From assembly GCA_017311185.1 (NCBI GenBank), contig JAESUZ010005543.1:186001-250000 (forward strand): a stretch of 64,000 nt of DNA, written 5' to 3'. Under the pieces are notes generated by a model. The model made no database searches and was not told the origin of the DNA. It saw only the letters and a list, made by a program, of their open reading frames with translations. Shown piece by piece: positions 46,301 through 58,771 of the stretch; the first letter of the stretch is position 1, and each line of letters opens with the position of its first letter. The stretch comes from Proteles cristata cristata (lineage: Eukaryota > Chordata > Mammalia > Carnivora > Hyaenidae). Made by a program: the position numbers and the translations under genes.

Positions 46301-47160
46301 GGCCAGAATCCCAGCCCCTCTCTACTTTTCTCTCATGTTGGGTGACTGGTATGCTCAATTTAAACCATGGATATATTGACTCTTTAAAGGGAAACCCTCC
46401 AAGACAGTGAACGTTCACACATGAGGCAGATTGTTACAATTATGTCATCTGTATTTTAGACCATGCTATTCTGAAGATTTTAATATGGGTGAGAAATATC
46501 AAACTGAGGTAAAAGCCCCAGTAAAAACTTCCAGTGCAGTTATGAACATTTGAAGTTTATATTTTATTTTATAATGCAATAAATAGTATTTTAGATACTC
46601 AAAAGCTTAAAGAAATCCTCTCAGCAAACTATAAAGTAAACTTTTCCATCTCAGCTTTTATTATGAACTAAATATGTTTTAATTTTTAGAAAAAAATAAG
46701 GTATGAAGTTGAAATTGTGTATTTTCTAATGAACCTTTTTTTTTTTTTTAGACGATGGAGTAACATTTTGATGGCTCCCACATTGCTTTAATGTGATATA
46801 GGACATAGCTGTCTATACCATGATCCTTTATTGAATAGATCTGGCCCCCTGCTGGCCTAATTCTTTCACTCTCCTGCTAGGTTGTGTCAAAGAGCTTGCA
46901 AGGGACACAATAAAGTTGCCATCATTTCCATGGGCTATGGCAGCTCAATTATTTTATGTATGAATATACGGCATGACAGTTGCCACCCTGCACTTTCTGG
47001 GACACAGTGGACATACTTTCAATCACTTTTCTTTGACAGAAATTTGAATAGCATCTAAGAAAGTTAAATATGAGTTGTAGTAAGAAGCATTCTGGGCTTT
47101 TCCAAAATTCACTGCTAACATTTTAATGATGTATTCATTTTGCCCCTTATTACCTTTGAA
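43338..47160. other. Intronic sequence, no recognised element
   Basis: AT-rich, with more GC-balanced patches at 45960-46140 and 46790-47010. No transposon, RNA gene or exon recognised. Confidence 0.45.
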
Positions 47161-47179
47161 ATCATCAGAAAGTAATGTT

Positions 47180-47210
<31 letters not shown>

Positions 47211-47313
47211 TTTGTATATATATCACCAAATATATATCAAGTCAACAAATACTATATATATTTTATATATAAACTCTCTCTCTGTCTTTCTCTCTCTCTA
47301 TGTATATATGTAT
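47180..47313. repeat. (CA)n microsatellite with AT- and CT-rich extension
   Basis: (AC)n at 47180-47206, then TA-rich sequence and a (CT)n-like stretch at 47273-47299. It abuts duplication copy A. Confidence 0.9.
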
Positions 47314-47587
47314 ATATAGTCTATACTTTTGCATCAGAAAATCCTTTTCCCCATTTTTTTGTGCATGGTATCTTATGGAAGTGATATTCTTAGAGTTCAC
47401 AACATGAAGCTTCCAGGTTCCAAATTAATGACCTTCTTTCTCAATTCTCGTCTTTCCTGATCTCTCTGAAGCAAGTGCTCAATTGTTCACCAGACTCACT
47501 CTAGAAAGTGTGCCTTTCTACAGCTCTGTGATTTATCACCCTTGGTCCTTTCCTAATCTCCACAATATGGATCTACATGACTATTTA
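47314..47587 (+). repeat. Local direct duplication, copy A
   Basis: Aligns to 48882-49155 at a constant offset of 1,568 bases. Shared blocks include 'TTCTTAGAGTTCACAA', 'CTTTCCTGATCTCTCTGAAG' and 'CATGA' at the end. By eye about 32 differences in 250 bases (about 87% identity), with only a one-base compensated gap near 47347. The core resembles an ancient mammalian repeat motif ('GATCTCTCTGAAGCA ... CACCAGACTC'). Confidence 0.9.
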
Positions 47588-47609
47588 TGTATGTATATAA
47601 TAAAAATAT

Positions 47610-48720
47610 TCAATACCATTCAATAGTATTTGTTGAACATCTACTCTGCACCAGTACTTTTCTAGAGACTGAGGATAATTGCAAATTAAGTAAGTCCCGT
47701 TATTATGTCCAAACTGCTCCCTGGTTAGGAGATAAACGATAGAATATGTCAAGTCAAGAAAATTATCTCAAGGCAATAGAGATTAACAGACATCCTCCTC
47801 TAAAATTGCTAAAGACTCAGCCTAACCTTTAGGGATAGAAGATAATTTTAAAGAGCAAATAAATTTAAGGTGGAACTTGAATAATTATTAGGAGATAATT
47901 AGGCACATAAAAGGTGAAATGGGTAAAGGAATCTGAAATCAGACAAAATATCCTGACAAATTTCTGAGGGTAAGAGATAAGTAAGATATAAGCAGGGTGG
48001 CAAATATTTTGGCATTTCTGAAATATAATGCTGCAGGCAGGGATGGAAAGTATTCTCAGATCAGGTAGGGGACAGGTAATATAGTTCTCACCTAACATCC
48101 TAGAAACTTTTTATAAACGTGTGTCTGGGAAGTTGCTCTTTGGTATGTGTGTGAGGGTTTCGTTTTGAATGTCTTAAAACAATTGACATAGATAGATGTT
48201 GGCAATGGAATAGAGTTAGGGATATAAATATGGAGGATATTATAGTTGTCAGTTCAGGAAGTAGTGATGGCCTCTTCCTGGACTGGTTTTATAAAGCTGA
48301 AGAATATAACACACCCCAAAAGTACATAGGATATGAAATCCAATGACAATAGGTTACCTAAGGGAGAGAGAAATCAAGGTGATGCAGTTTTCTGATAAGA
48401 TATAAGATGCATGGGGAAAATACAGGGCTGTGAAAAAAGCAAAGAGTTCAGTTTGGGGAAGTGTGTATTCAGAGGCATTGTGGGAAATCTAGGTATAACT
48501 ATTAAGCCAACTTGAAATTTGAGTCTAAGTGTCATTGCTAAAGACATGATTTGTGAAATTCATCAATAATAGGTACAGCTAAAAACCAAGAGAGTGGATG
48601 AGGCTGCCCACAGAGACTGAAAGTAAAGACTGTGCTAATGTAAGGAGCCTTGGGGAACACAGAACACAGATGTTTGAAGTAATTTTCAGTTCCTTTATGT
48701 CAACTGCCTATTGTTTATGG
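47610..48720 (+). mobile_element. Ancient LINE-like 3' region, family unresolved
   Basis: A series of diverged motifs in consistent order: 'TTGTTGAACATCTACTCTGC', 'GATGGCCTCTTCCTGGACTG', 'AGAGTTCAGTTTGGGGAAGT' and 'CAAGAGAGTGGATGAGGCTG', followed by 'GGAGCCTTGGGGAACAC'. From memory these correspond to a long, common eutherian repeat ('ggtggcttggaccagg ... ggagttcagtttggacatg ... gccctggggcactcc'). I cannot name the family reliably. It separates the two duplication copies. Confidence 0.55.
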
Positions 48721-48881
48721 TGCCTGCATTTAATTCACCCCTTTTTACTTGAGCGTACCTATCTCTTCCTAATTAAAATAAAACAGAAACAAAAATACTT
48801 TCACAATATATCTTCTCAAGTTGTCCTATTTATTTCCTTTCCTTAATCTAAACTAATAAGGAAATGTAATCATTGCAACAT

Positions 48882-49155
48882 ATATTGTCTGTACTTTTTC
48901 ATCATAAAATCCTTGCCCCATTTTCTTTGTGTGTGGTACCATGTGGAAATGATGTTCTTAGAGTTCACAATATGAAACTTCCAGGCTCCATATAAAAGAT
49001 CTTCTTTCTCAATCCTCATCTTTCCTGATCTCTCTGAAGCAAATGCTCTGTTGTTCACCAGACTCCTTCTAGAAAGTCTGCCTTTCTACAGTTCTGTAAT
49101 TTATCACCCTTGGTCCTATTCTAATCTCCACAATATGGGTCTACATGATTATTTT
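48882..49155 (+). repeat. Local direct duplication, copy B
   Basis: Same orientation as copy A, 1,568 bases downstream. Similarity ends abruptly at both sides: before about 48882, and after 'CATGATTATTT' near 49155. Confidence 0.9.
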
Positions 49156-49159
49156 TCCC

Positions 49160-50365
49160 AATTTAAAACATGAACTTCCATTGCCACTAATTTTTCCCAT
49201 TTTTATTTCCCTTTGGCCCTTTGACATGGAAAATCATTAAAATACCTATAGCGGTGGGAATTGCATTTGGGTACAATAATAGATACCCCTAGTTGAATGA
49301 GCAGAAAAAAAATCAGGAAAATGTATCTAACTTTACATGGTAGGAGGCACAGAGGTAGGATGTGTTTCAGGATATATTGTTACTAGAAATCAGAAATATA
49401 ATGAACCCAGATTCTTCCTTTGGTCTGCCATAATCCTTGCAGATTCATCATTGGGGGCTGGTAGTAATTTGGTTATGGAAATTCTTGGCATTATATCCAA
49501 AAGAGAGATTGTCTTCCTAGGTTTTCTCTTAAAAGAGGGGACAGTTTTTCCTCCCAGACTTCTCTCAGCAGATGTTATATCATGTTTTACCAATTAGAAT
49601 CAAGTCACATGCTCATTGCTTAACCATTCACTCCTCCATCCCTGAAGCTGTGGTACAGTCACCTTCCTCTGAAGGGTATGGCTCCAAGGGGTGGGGGTGG
49701 ACTATGGGTGCTTAAGAATGTTTTAGAAAAGAAGATGAAGATGAGTCCTGGTCTTGCTACCAACATTGCTCACTATGGTCCATTCTTAGCTGTCCAATAT
49801 TACCAACAGTCTCCAGTTTTTAATGTCTTTTAATTGAAGTTTTATACTTCTAGTATTATATTTATGAATACATTTTAAAACTAAGAAAGAAAATTACTAT
49901 TATCCAAAACCAAAGCCAGCATCTTCCCTACAAAAGCAGCTCCCCTGAGCTACTTTTCCCCATTAACAAATGTGCCTTTATTCCTTGCCTAGAACCATAG
50001 AAAGTTTACTGACTAAACCACCCTCACATTTGCTCCATTGACTCTTCTCTTTGTATCTATTCGTCAATTGGTATATTTTCCACATTGCATTAGGGCTTCA
50101 GCAATTGTCACATGTATTACCAAGGTCTTACTAATTGTTGTTTTGGTTTTTTATGTCTTGGTTGTTTAGTTTTGCTTTGTTTTTGTCTTTCATGTCTACC
50201 CACCCTTGCCATGTGAAGAACTACAAAATTAATTTCCCTAATTTGTTGTCGCAGTCCTATTACTTCCTTAAGTCCTCAGAGTGCCCCACTGGGTACCAAT
50301 TGCCTCAAGCAGGCTTTCAAAACTCTAGTCTCAGTTACCTTCTCTTCTTCTTGCTACTACCTAAT
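49160..50365. other. Intronic sequence, no recognised feature
   Basis: Mixed composition. Overlapping sense and antisense frames at 49337-49597 are mirror images of one stretch and resemble no protein family. No element recognised. Confidence 0.4.
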
Positions 50366-50369
50366 ACTT

Positions 50370-50579
50370 TTATTTAAACTTTATTTATTTTATTTTGAGA
50401 GACAAGGAGAGTGAGAGCATGCAAGCAGGGGAGGGGCGGAGAGAGAGAGGGAGAGAGAGAGAGAATCTCAAGCTGGCCCCTGCTGTCAGTACAGAGACCA
50501 ACATGGATCTTGATCTCAGGAACAGTGAGCTGAAATCAAGAGTCAGACACTTAACTGACTGAGCCACCCAGGTGCCCCA
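50370..50579 (-). mobile_element. CanSINE, diverged
   Basis: 'CTTTATTTATTTTATTTTGA' tail, GA-rich tract, 'CCCCTGCTGTCAGTACAGAG', 'CTTGATCTCAGGAACAGTGA' and 'TGACTGAGCCACCCAGGTGC'. An older subfamily than the GCTGGCAGT-type copies. Confidence 0.92.
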
Positions 50580-50584
50580 GTACT

Positions 50585-51490
50585 GATCTAATTTTTAAAT
50601 GAAGCTGGAGGTTCCTATGAGTTCAACATCTGGATATACTAACTACATCAGAATTTGCTTAAAAGGTACAAAACCATCTCATCATTGCTTGTTACTCAGG
50701 CTTTTTTCTGTTACCTTCTTTCTTGGGATGGCTTCTGGATATAAAATATTACCATTTTTCCCCTCAGTGTTTGTCTCTAATACCATTTCTATGTGAAGCC
50801 TCAACTAAATATAATCGTAAAATTTCTCCCAATGAATGCTTAGTGACATCTTTCTATGAGGCTGCAAATTTGGCAACAAGGATGACTCATGTTCCTTGAA
50901 GTAAGTTCTACAGCCCATCTCATGAGGCTGCAGTTAGCAAATGTTAGCAACAACTTTTCATGGAATTATGAGAAACATTGAATGTAGAATTAATTGTTTG
51001 GGACAATGAAACAAAAAGGTCCGCCTTAGCGCTAAGCAGTTAGATATAAAGAATCCCGTATAATGATTTTGTTCTGAAAAATCTGAAGGTCTTCAGAAGT
51101 TCAGTATCCAAAACTGTAGTTTGGGATAAAATCAATCAACTTTCTTAGTTTTAAAAATAAACTTGACTGTACAACTACTGGGACATACTGAACTTCTCTT
51201 GCATATTCTCATCAACTATTAGGGTTTTTGTTTGTTTCTTTGTTTTTCTTTTTTACAAACAGGAAAAACAAAAAAAGATAAAAGCAAACAAACTTTCTTG
51301 AGTCAGAACCTGTGGGAATATACCTCATTTCACGATTTTTTTTATACTTTTCAATAGATTATGGTTATTTCTTCAAACAGGGAAACTAATATAATAACCT
51401 ATGGAAAGTGATAAATGTTTCAGTCACAGTAACAATTCTAGGCCAAATTAATTTATCATATATAAACATTAAAAATGATATATGAGAAAG
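50585..51490. other. Intronic sequence, no recognised feature
   Basis: AT-rich, no recognised element. Confidence 0.45.
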
Positions 51491-51494
51491 GTGA

Positions 51495-51715
51495 CTGAAA
51501 TTTATGAAGGAAGATTATGTGTTAGATATGTTTTTCATAATATCTCAGCCCTGAAGGTAGGTGATATAAATCTAATTAATATAGTTGGAACCATAATTCA
51601 GAGACATTAAATAATTTTTCCAAGGTAATATAATAAGCAAAGGGTACAATTCTGGTTTAAACACAAATCAACCTGATTACTGAGCCCATGCTCTTTCAAC
51701 TCTCCCATAATTATA
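51495..51715 (+). mobile_element. MIR SINE fragment
   Basis: 'TGAAGGTAGGTGATATAAAT', 'AGAGACATTAAATAATTTTT', 'CCAAGGTAATATAATAAGCA' and 'GAGCCCATGCTCTTTCAACT' keep the MIR order (tgaggtaggtactatta ... gaggttaagtaacttgcccaaggtcac ... gagcccatgctcttaacc). Confidence 0.78.
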
Positions 51716-51719
51716 AAGA

Positions 51720-53843
51720 TAAATATATTAAACAATCAAATATAATTCACAATAATACTCAAATACCTTTTTTATTTGAATAACAACTTAACTTTTTGTC
51801 AATTTGTCTTATATAGAGTAAACTATTAAAGTCTTGCTTTATTCCATCATATTGTTGTATGTGGAAGAAAAACATTCAAATTGATTAACAGGCCATATAT
51901 TCTTTTTAACAGAAAAATATATTGGGACATTGTATCATTCCAAGTATCTTAGGAGATCTCCGTTTAAATATATTATCTATGTTCATGTTTATGATAGCAT
52001 TTTGTTTTGTCTTTTGAAATGGAGCATATGGATATGTGTAAAAATAATTATGGCATATGCAGCCTAAGGGAAAGAAAATCATAGATTATACTTTAAGTCT
52101 TTGTTTCTATAGATCTTCTATTCAGGAATAATAAATTATAGAGCAAAAACATGTCATAGCTAAAGGAACAGTTCTTTTAAAAAGAAATATGAAATATTTG
52201 CAGAGTAAATGTGATTCCATATATTTCTCATACTGTACACCATTTCCAAATTTCCACATATGCTTGCCAAGAACAATGATAATTAATGTTTCATTGAATT
52301 CTTTTAGAAATGTTGAATTCCAGGACTGGTTTGGACCATATCTAAACATATATTATGCTAGACTAAAGTCCAGAACAAGAGAGAACATTTTATATTTTTG
52401 GTTATTTGTGTTAAAAAATTCTCAAGTGGAATAGAGATGCAAAATACATTTGGTTAAAAAAAATCCACATCATGTTTGCCAGTTGCTCCTTCAGTATTAA
52501 AAACAAATGGACACTTTTTTCCATAGTCCCTAATAACTAGGTAACATTGAACTTTTTGTCTATTTATATTTTACAAATGCTGTTCAAATTCACAACGTTT
52601 TTACCTGAATAAATGTCAACAGCAGGTACAATGTAGCTTGCAGTATATACATATATATATATACACACATACTATATATTTATATATTCACTTAAGGTGA
52701 TAGTATAAATCATCAAATAAGTTTATGGAAGGCATTGATAGAATTCAGTTCTTTTAACTGATTTACTTTAAACTTAGTTTACTTCTCCCCCCTAGCTTAG
52801 TCATTCTCCATTGCCAGATGTCATTCAGTTATCCTAGGCAATAGAAAAAGATTTATGCATTGACAAGTGGAGAGGCGAAACACTGCTTAAAAGAGTTCTG
52901 CAAATGATACTTCTGATCCCAGCAGGAGTTATAGGTTTACAATATTAAAAAACCATAGTTTTCCCTGTTAATAACTATAAATTATACGCTATAGTGTTTT
53001 ATTCCTTTTTTCTTTTTCCACTGACTAACTACACCTCACTTTAGGTATTAAATTCCTCAAGAACATGCCTGGGACAGATACAATGCACTTATACTTGAGA
53101 GACTCTGGAGGTTTTATTTGAAAAGAAAGGATTTAGAAAATTGAAAGATACATACAATTCACACCCATGCCATGCCCTTCTCCCCACCTCAAAGTTACAC
53201 TTTCTTTTAAAATAAAAGTTTTCGAAAGTATGCCTGGCCTAGAGCAGTCTTTAATCATTAGACTACTACTCTGTTCTCTTAGTCTCTATGTGGATAAGAA
53301 TTACAGCTTAAACTTTAAAGTACATGCATGTATTTATTAGAAAGCTATCCTCAAAAAAAGAAGTTAGAATCAATTATCAATTTCTTGCAAAAATGTAAAC
53401 TTTAAGGTATTTTAAATAAATAGGAGCAATTTAGGGAGATGCATAGATCTTTAAGTAATATAAAACACCAACTTCATTTCATGTTTGCTTAAACACCAAA
53501 TTAAGTCAATTTAGAAGGAAGTTTATGGGGAAAGACAAACTCAGCATTAAGAAAATCAGATTTGACAAAAGTTCAGTTGCTCTTGCTAAATATGTTTCTT
53601 TTGGAAAGTTATTTTTAAAAGGTATAATTTGATTTGTTTTCCTTCAGTTCATGTGATGATATTTCATAGCTAAAAGACTACTAACTTCTCAAAATTCTAA
53701 TTCTTAGAAAACCTTGCATGTTGATCAATAGATTCAAATGAAGTAACTTATAAAATTAAAAAAAAAGAAAATTTGATTTAAAACTATTGTTTGTGGTGAG
53801 TTTATTTGAAATAAACTATAAAAATAAAATGAGCTTCTTTCTC

Positions 53844-53878
<35 letters not shown>

Positions 53879-54700
53879 TTAACAGTAGCAAAAGCTCATG
53901 ATAAGGGCAACTCATGGTTTTATACTCTGGATTTGAAATACCTATTTCCCTTCCATATTCTAAATATACTAGAAATTTGAATGGGGAAAAATACCCAGAA
54001 ATCAAAAGAATTCTCAGCGTTCTTAATTAGAGAGCTCATAAATAAATTGAAATATAGCCATTTTCTTTGAAGGTTGACCCTTACAATTTGATGGAGAATG
54101 ACACTAGAGAATGTCAACATTTTCCACTTTTTTTTTTAATCTTTTGTATTCATACCTCTCCACACAAAAATAACCACTTTAATTCACATTAGACCCTGGA
54201 CTTAATAACAATGTAAAGTCCTATAAGCTCTTATTCAAAAGTTTTGGAAACATACCTTGGAATTTGCTTTGCTTATTAAAAAGTCAGTGTCTGCAGATAG
54301 TATTTGCTGAAATCACTCTTCTCTGCACTGATCAAATAGAGAATAATTTTATAGATTTAGTTCTGTGGTTAATAATATTTCCATGCTACATTCACCCTAA
54401 ATAATAAGAGAGGCTGTATAATGGATAAATCTATTTACAATTGTATGTGTAGTAAAATCTTGAAACTTTTTGCTCAGCTTAAAATTTCCTATTTAAATAG
54501 CATCAACTCTGCTTCAGTGAAGCAAAACTTTTTCAATGACTAATGTATCATCAACATTTAATATCCTTAGACCATCTTTCAAAACACAAATACCCGTTTT
54601 CCAAATGTCCCTTACTTGTTAATGACCAGAATGGCTAGAGGTTTTAAGACCTGGAAGAACTGATAAGAGATCTCAATTCTGAAGTAATATTGAGATTTTT
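51720..54700. other. Intronic sequence with simple repeats
   Basis: Contains a short TA/CA array at 52645-52690 and a (CT)n tract at 53836-53878. No transposon or exon recognised. Antisense frames overlapping the CT tract are low complexity. Confidence 0.45.
53836..53878. repeat. (CT)n microsatellite
   Basis: About 20 CT units with one CCC interruption. Confidence 0.95.
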
Positions 54701-54704
54701 ATAT

Positions 54705-54922
54705 AGGGAAAGCATTTCTTTTAAGTTTATTTATCTTGTGAGAAAAAGAGAGAGTGAGGCAGGAGGAGAGAGAGAGGGAGAGAGAATCCCAAGCAGGCTC
54801 CATGTTGTCAGCACAGAGATCAACATGGGGCTCAGTCTCACCTGTGAGATCATGACCTGACCTGAAACCAGGAGTCAGGTGCTTAACTGACTGAGCCATC
54901 CAGGCGCCCCAAGAGAAAGCAT
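54705..54922 (-). mobile_element. CanSINE with probable TSD
   Basis: AGGGAAAGCAT (54705-54715) and AGAGAAAGCAT (54912-54922) flank a reversed SINE with GA-rich tract, 'GTCAGCACAGAGATCAACAT', 'GATCATGACCTGACCTGAAA' and 'CTGAGCCATCCAGGCGCCCC'. Confidence 0.94.
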
Positions 54923-54924
54923 GT

Positions 54925-55510
54925 TTTTAAACTTCACTTAATAACTTGAGTTGAACTTGATTGTTTTATTGTCTGAAGTATTAATATGACATGAGGTATG
55001 AAGATGATGATAGGAAAGGGGAGAGCTGTCACTATTTTGTTTTTATAACTTATATTCACAAGGAATTTTCCTAAGGAAATCTACTTTAACTGGTCTCCAA
55101 CCCCAGTAGAATTGTTTAGTAGTTCAAATACGTAATAGATGTACATAATTGTGAATTTGCCTTATAATCTTCTAATGTCATTTCTGTGGGGGGAAAAAAG
55201 ATTTCTGTGATTCAAACAATTAAGCTGTAAAAGAATGTTGAGGTCAGAAATTTAACAAAACATTTCATTAAAGAGCAAATGTATATCTAAAAGAACTTTT
55301 ATGAAATATTCAGATATTAGGAAATTCTCATAGATAGCCTATGCCTTTAAAATTAGGTTTAGGTATACTTTATATTAAGAAATCTATGGTAGCATATTAT
55401 CACATGTATGACTATATATCTCATTATCAACAATAGTTTTTTTTAAATATTTAATATTTTGATATTCTTGCTTCACCATTGTCTCTATATTATACATGAG
55501 CCACACAGAT
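54925..55510. other. Intronic sequence, no recognised feature
   Basis: AT-rich; nothing recognised. Confidence 0.5.
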
Positions 55511-55515
55511 GTCTG

Positions 55516-55768
55516 CCCTTAGTTGTTCTGTTGTTTTTTTTTTAATTTTTAAATTTTTTTTTTTAAATTTTGACAGAGCGAGAGAGACAGAGAAGGCAGG
55601 GGAGGGTTAGAGAGAGAGGGATAAAGAATCCAAAGCAGGTTCCGGACTCTAAGATAGCTGTCAGCACAGAGCCCCATGCAGGGCTTGAACCCACGAACTG
55701 TGAGATCATGACCTGAGCAGAAGTTGGAAACTTAACCAACGGAGCCACCCAGGTTCCCCTTAGTTGTT
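55516..55768 (-). mobile_element. CanSINE with perfect 12-bp TSD
   Basis: CCCTTAGTTGTT occurs at 55516-55527 and 55757-55768. Body reversed: long T-rich tail, 'GAGCGAGAGAGACAGAGAAG', 'TAGCTGTCAGCACAGAGCCC', 'CACGAACTGTGAGATCATGA' and 'GAGCCACCCAGGTTCCC'. Confidence 0.95.
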
Positions 55769-55769
55769 T

Positions 55770-56690
55770 GTTCTGTTTTATTGAGACTTTGCTTACATTA
55801 GGGCATGGCAAACTATGGTCAGCAGGCTCAATTCTGCTTGCCACCTGTTTTTATAAATACAATTTCATCAAAACACAGAGACCCATTAATTTATTTACAT
55901 ATTTTTCTAGGCTACTTTCGTACTAAAATGTGGCTTACAAAGCCTAAGATATTTACTATCCGGCTCTTTACAGAAAAAGTTCATCCGTTGCTCATAAATA
56001 AAACCCTATGATCTAATCCTCAGAGTATATTCTTAGATATACACAATGAGAGCTAAAGGAGTTTGTTGTCAATACATGACTTAGAAGCCCAGAGTCTTGC
56101 TAAGCACCCAAACAAAAATCTAATAGCAAATGTTGAACCATGATTTTGTTGTTCTACTAGTTTTCCTCTTTTATAGAAATTCCTTGGTAAAGTAGTAGGG
56201 ATATCCAGAGCAAATCAATCTGTATCCTATGGGAAGAAGTCTGAAAATATCCATAATTCATACCAGTTACCACTTTCACCTTTTCCTTTACTCTTCTTAA
56301 GGTCACTGCCTCTCCTGCTGCCATAGCCACCTTTTTGTTGCTTGTAGACCTGTCCATTCCTGGCCTTTGCTCTAGCAGTTGCTTCACATACTACCTTGCC
56401 TAACCTCCAAATGTTTAATAAATATCAAGTATAGTGGCCTTTAATACTACTATATGCAACTGCTCCAAAGAACTTTTTAATCTCCTTTCATCCACTTTTT
56501 TTTTTTTTTTTTTGCTGGGCACTTATTACTTTATGTCAACGTAATAATTTTAACTATTATGTTTATTGTCCGTCTGTCTGCCAGAATGAAAGTTGAAACA
56601 GATATTTGTTTTATCGATGATACCAAGTGGCTAGAAAAATGCTTGGGGCATAATAGGTATTTAAGTGTTGACTTAACTAGCAAATCTTGG
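55770..56690. other. Intronic sequence with a poly(T) run
   Basis: An 18-base T run sits at 56496-56513. No element recognised. Confidence 0.45.
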
Positions 56691-56699
56691 ATTTCAAGT

Positions 56700-57205
56700 G
56701 CAGAAAGTCCCTGACTTACAATGGTTCAACTTCCAATTCTTCGGCTTCATGATGGTGTGAAACTGATACACATTTAGTAGAAACTGTACTTCACAGTTTG
56801 AATTATGATCTATTTCTGGGGTGGTGATATGGTGATACTCTTTCGTAAGGCTGGGCGGTGGTAGCAGCAAAGCGCGATTCACGGTCAATGGCGCGATCAT
56901 GAGGGTAAACCACTGATACATTGACAGGCATCTGTCCCGTACAACCATTGTGCTTTTCCCTCTCAGTACAGTGTGCAGTAAGTCGTATACAATGTTCAGC
57001 ACTTCCTTATGAAGCAGGCTTTGTGTTAGAAAATTTTTGCCCAATTGGAGGCTAGTATAAGTGTTCTGAGCACATTTGAGGCATGGTGCTATGGTGGTTG
57101 GTAGTTTAGGTGTATTAAATGCATTTCATCTTATACGGTATTTTCAACTGATGATGGGTTAATTGGGATTTAACTCAATCATAAATTGGGAAAGTTCTGT
57201 TTTGG
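56700..57205. mobile_element. Tigger-like (TcMar) DNA transposon remnant
   Basis: The left end 'GTCCCTGACTTACAATGGTT' and the right end 'TTAACTCAATCATAAATTGG' are near-complementary in pattern, as for terminal inverted repeats. Internal landmarks are 'CAGTACAGTGTGCAGTAAGT', 'GGCTTTGTGTTAGAAAATTT', 'GTAAGTGTTCTGAGCACATT'-like sequence and 'GTTTAGGTGTATTAAATGC'. From memory this is the internally deleted Tigger type; subfamily not determined. Confidence 0.6.
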
Positions 57206-58765
57206 AAGTTTCTATGTGGAACATACTTTCAGAAAATACTGTTTCTAACCACTTTATATGTATAAGATTGTCTTAAAGCTCCAAGAAACAAGGAAATAAT
57301 ATCTTTCAGATTGCTGCTGCAGGCACTATTGACAGAACATAATATTACTTTTTTCTTTGCCTTTTTGTTTTGCACACAGTCAAAATCTCCCTCTGTGCTG
57401 ACTTCTACACCAGGCTGATTCACGAAGGGCTGTTGTTTCCCATTGTTCCCTGTTAGGACTCTCTCGGCCTCCACAGCGATTCCACTGAAATCTTTGAGGC
57501 TGTCCATCTATTGCTCAGTACATAGCAGCTGCTTACATGTCCTGCTGTCATCCATTCTTTACACATTTCTTCCTGTGGAGTTTTACGCCAACAAAGAACA
57601 CCGGCTTGCTGGTTGAGCGTGCTCTTCTTCTCAATATGCCATTTAATTTCTAGTAAGGTTTGCTAGTGGATGATGAGATTGCACATGAAGCCAGTTATGG
57701 TGTTTGTTTTCAGACTCAGTCTTCAAAAGGCCATGAGGACACTCCTATGTGAAACTCTTAAAGATGGCTTCACATTTTATAAATTTAGAATTATTTGATT
57801 TTATTATTTTAGTCATTGCATCTTCTTTATTCTTGATGTGTTTGGAAATGTAATTCACTGCTTAGGCTATGCTTGCACATGCAGTGTTTTCCATCATAAT
57901 GCCTACCTCTTGCTTTGTTTTTCTGTGCATGCTGCTCCTTCTAATACTTCAGCCTTCAGTTAAAAGTCATTGGCACAGAGAGCTGTGCCCTGACCACTGG
58001 ATTGAAAATACAGATATTTGTTCTGCTCCATGACCACACCCTACATAGAATTATTATTTTATATGTAGTTTTAAATTGTGTGGATCATTTCTTTGCCACT
58101 AAGCTGCATGCATGTAGCACATGATTTGTATATGATAATAATCAAAATAAATATTCTTTAAATAAATAGATGTTTGACAAAATTAATTTACACATGGTAT
58201 TTGAGTAAATCTATATACCAGGAAATAATTATTTAAACTTCAGGCATCAGGTATTGATTTATTCATAACTCTGGCATATAATATTTACATTGCTCCTTGA
58301 AAATCATTTTCATTCATTTTGTATTTTTAAGTTGTTATTTAGAGAGTTGTATGACCTCTAACTTTCAAACACACAGACACTGACATACACACACATACAC
58401 ATTTATTATAACATTGTTGATAATATTTAATATTACAGATAGCGTTATTTTAGCTATAGTATAATAGATAATACGATATTATAGTATTGTCCTTAATGTA
58501 GCTATTGATATTATTTGTTTACCTTTTTGAATACCTACATCCATAGGTAAAACACAAAATATGCAGTATTACAAAGTTACAATTTAATTTTCCACAGGAA
58601 AGAACTCAAGAGGTAGTATAATTAGCCTCAGAAGAAACTGTCATATTTATATCTACCTAGACTACCTACCTAGGAAGATAAACTCTGACTCTTTGGAGCC
58701 TTCTGTAATCAGTATGTATAGTTAGTGATACAGTCAAAAATATCTCTGGGTATTTACCCTGGTGA
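57206..58765. other. Intronic sequence; possible unidentified relic at 57340-57720
   Basis: On the minus strand, 57229-57507 is open for 92 codons and the neighbouring stretch up to 57720 shows less AT bias with short open blocks in shifted frames. This could be a decayed retrocopy or old transposon, but I recognise no parent. The rest is AT-rich; a CA-rich patch lies at 58368-58402. Confidence 0.35.
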
Positions 58766-58771
58766 GAAGCT

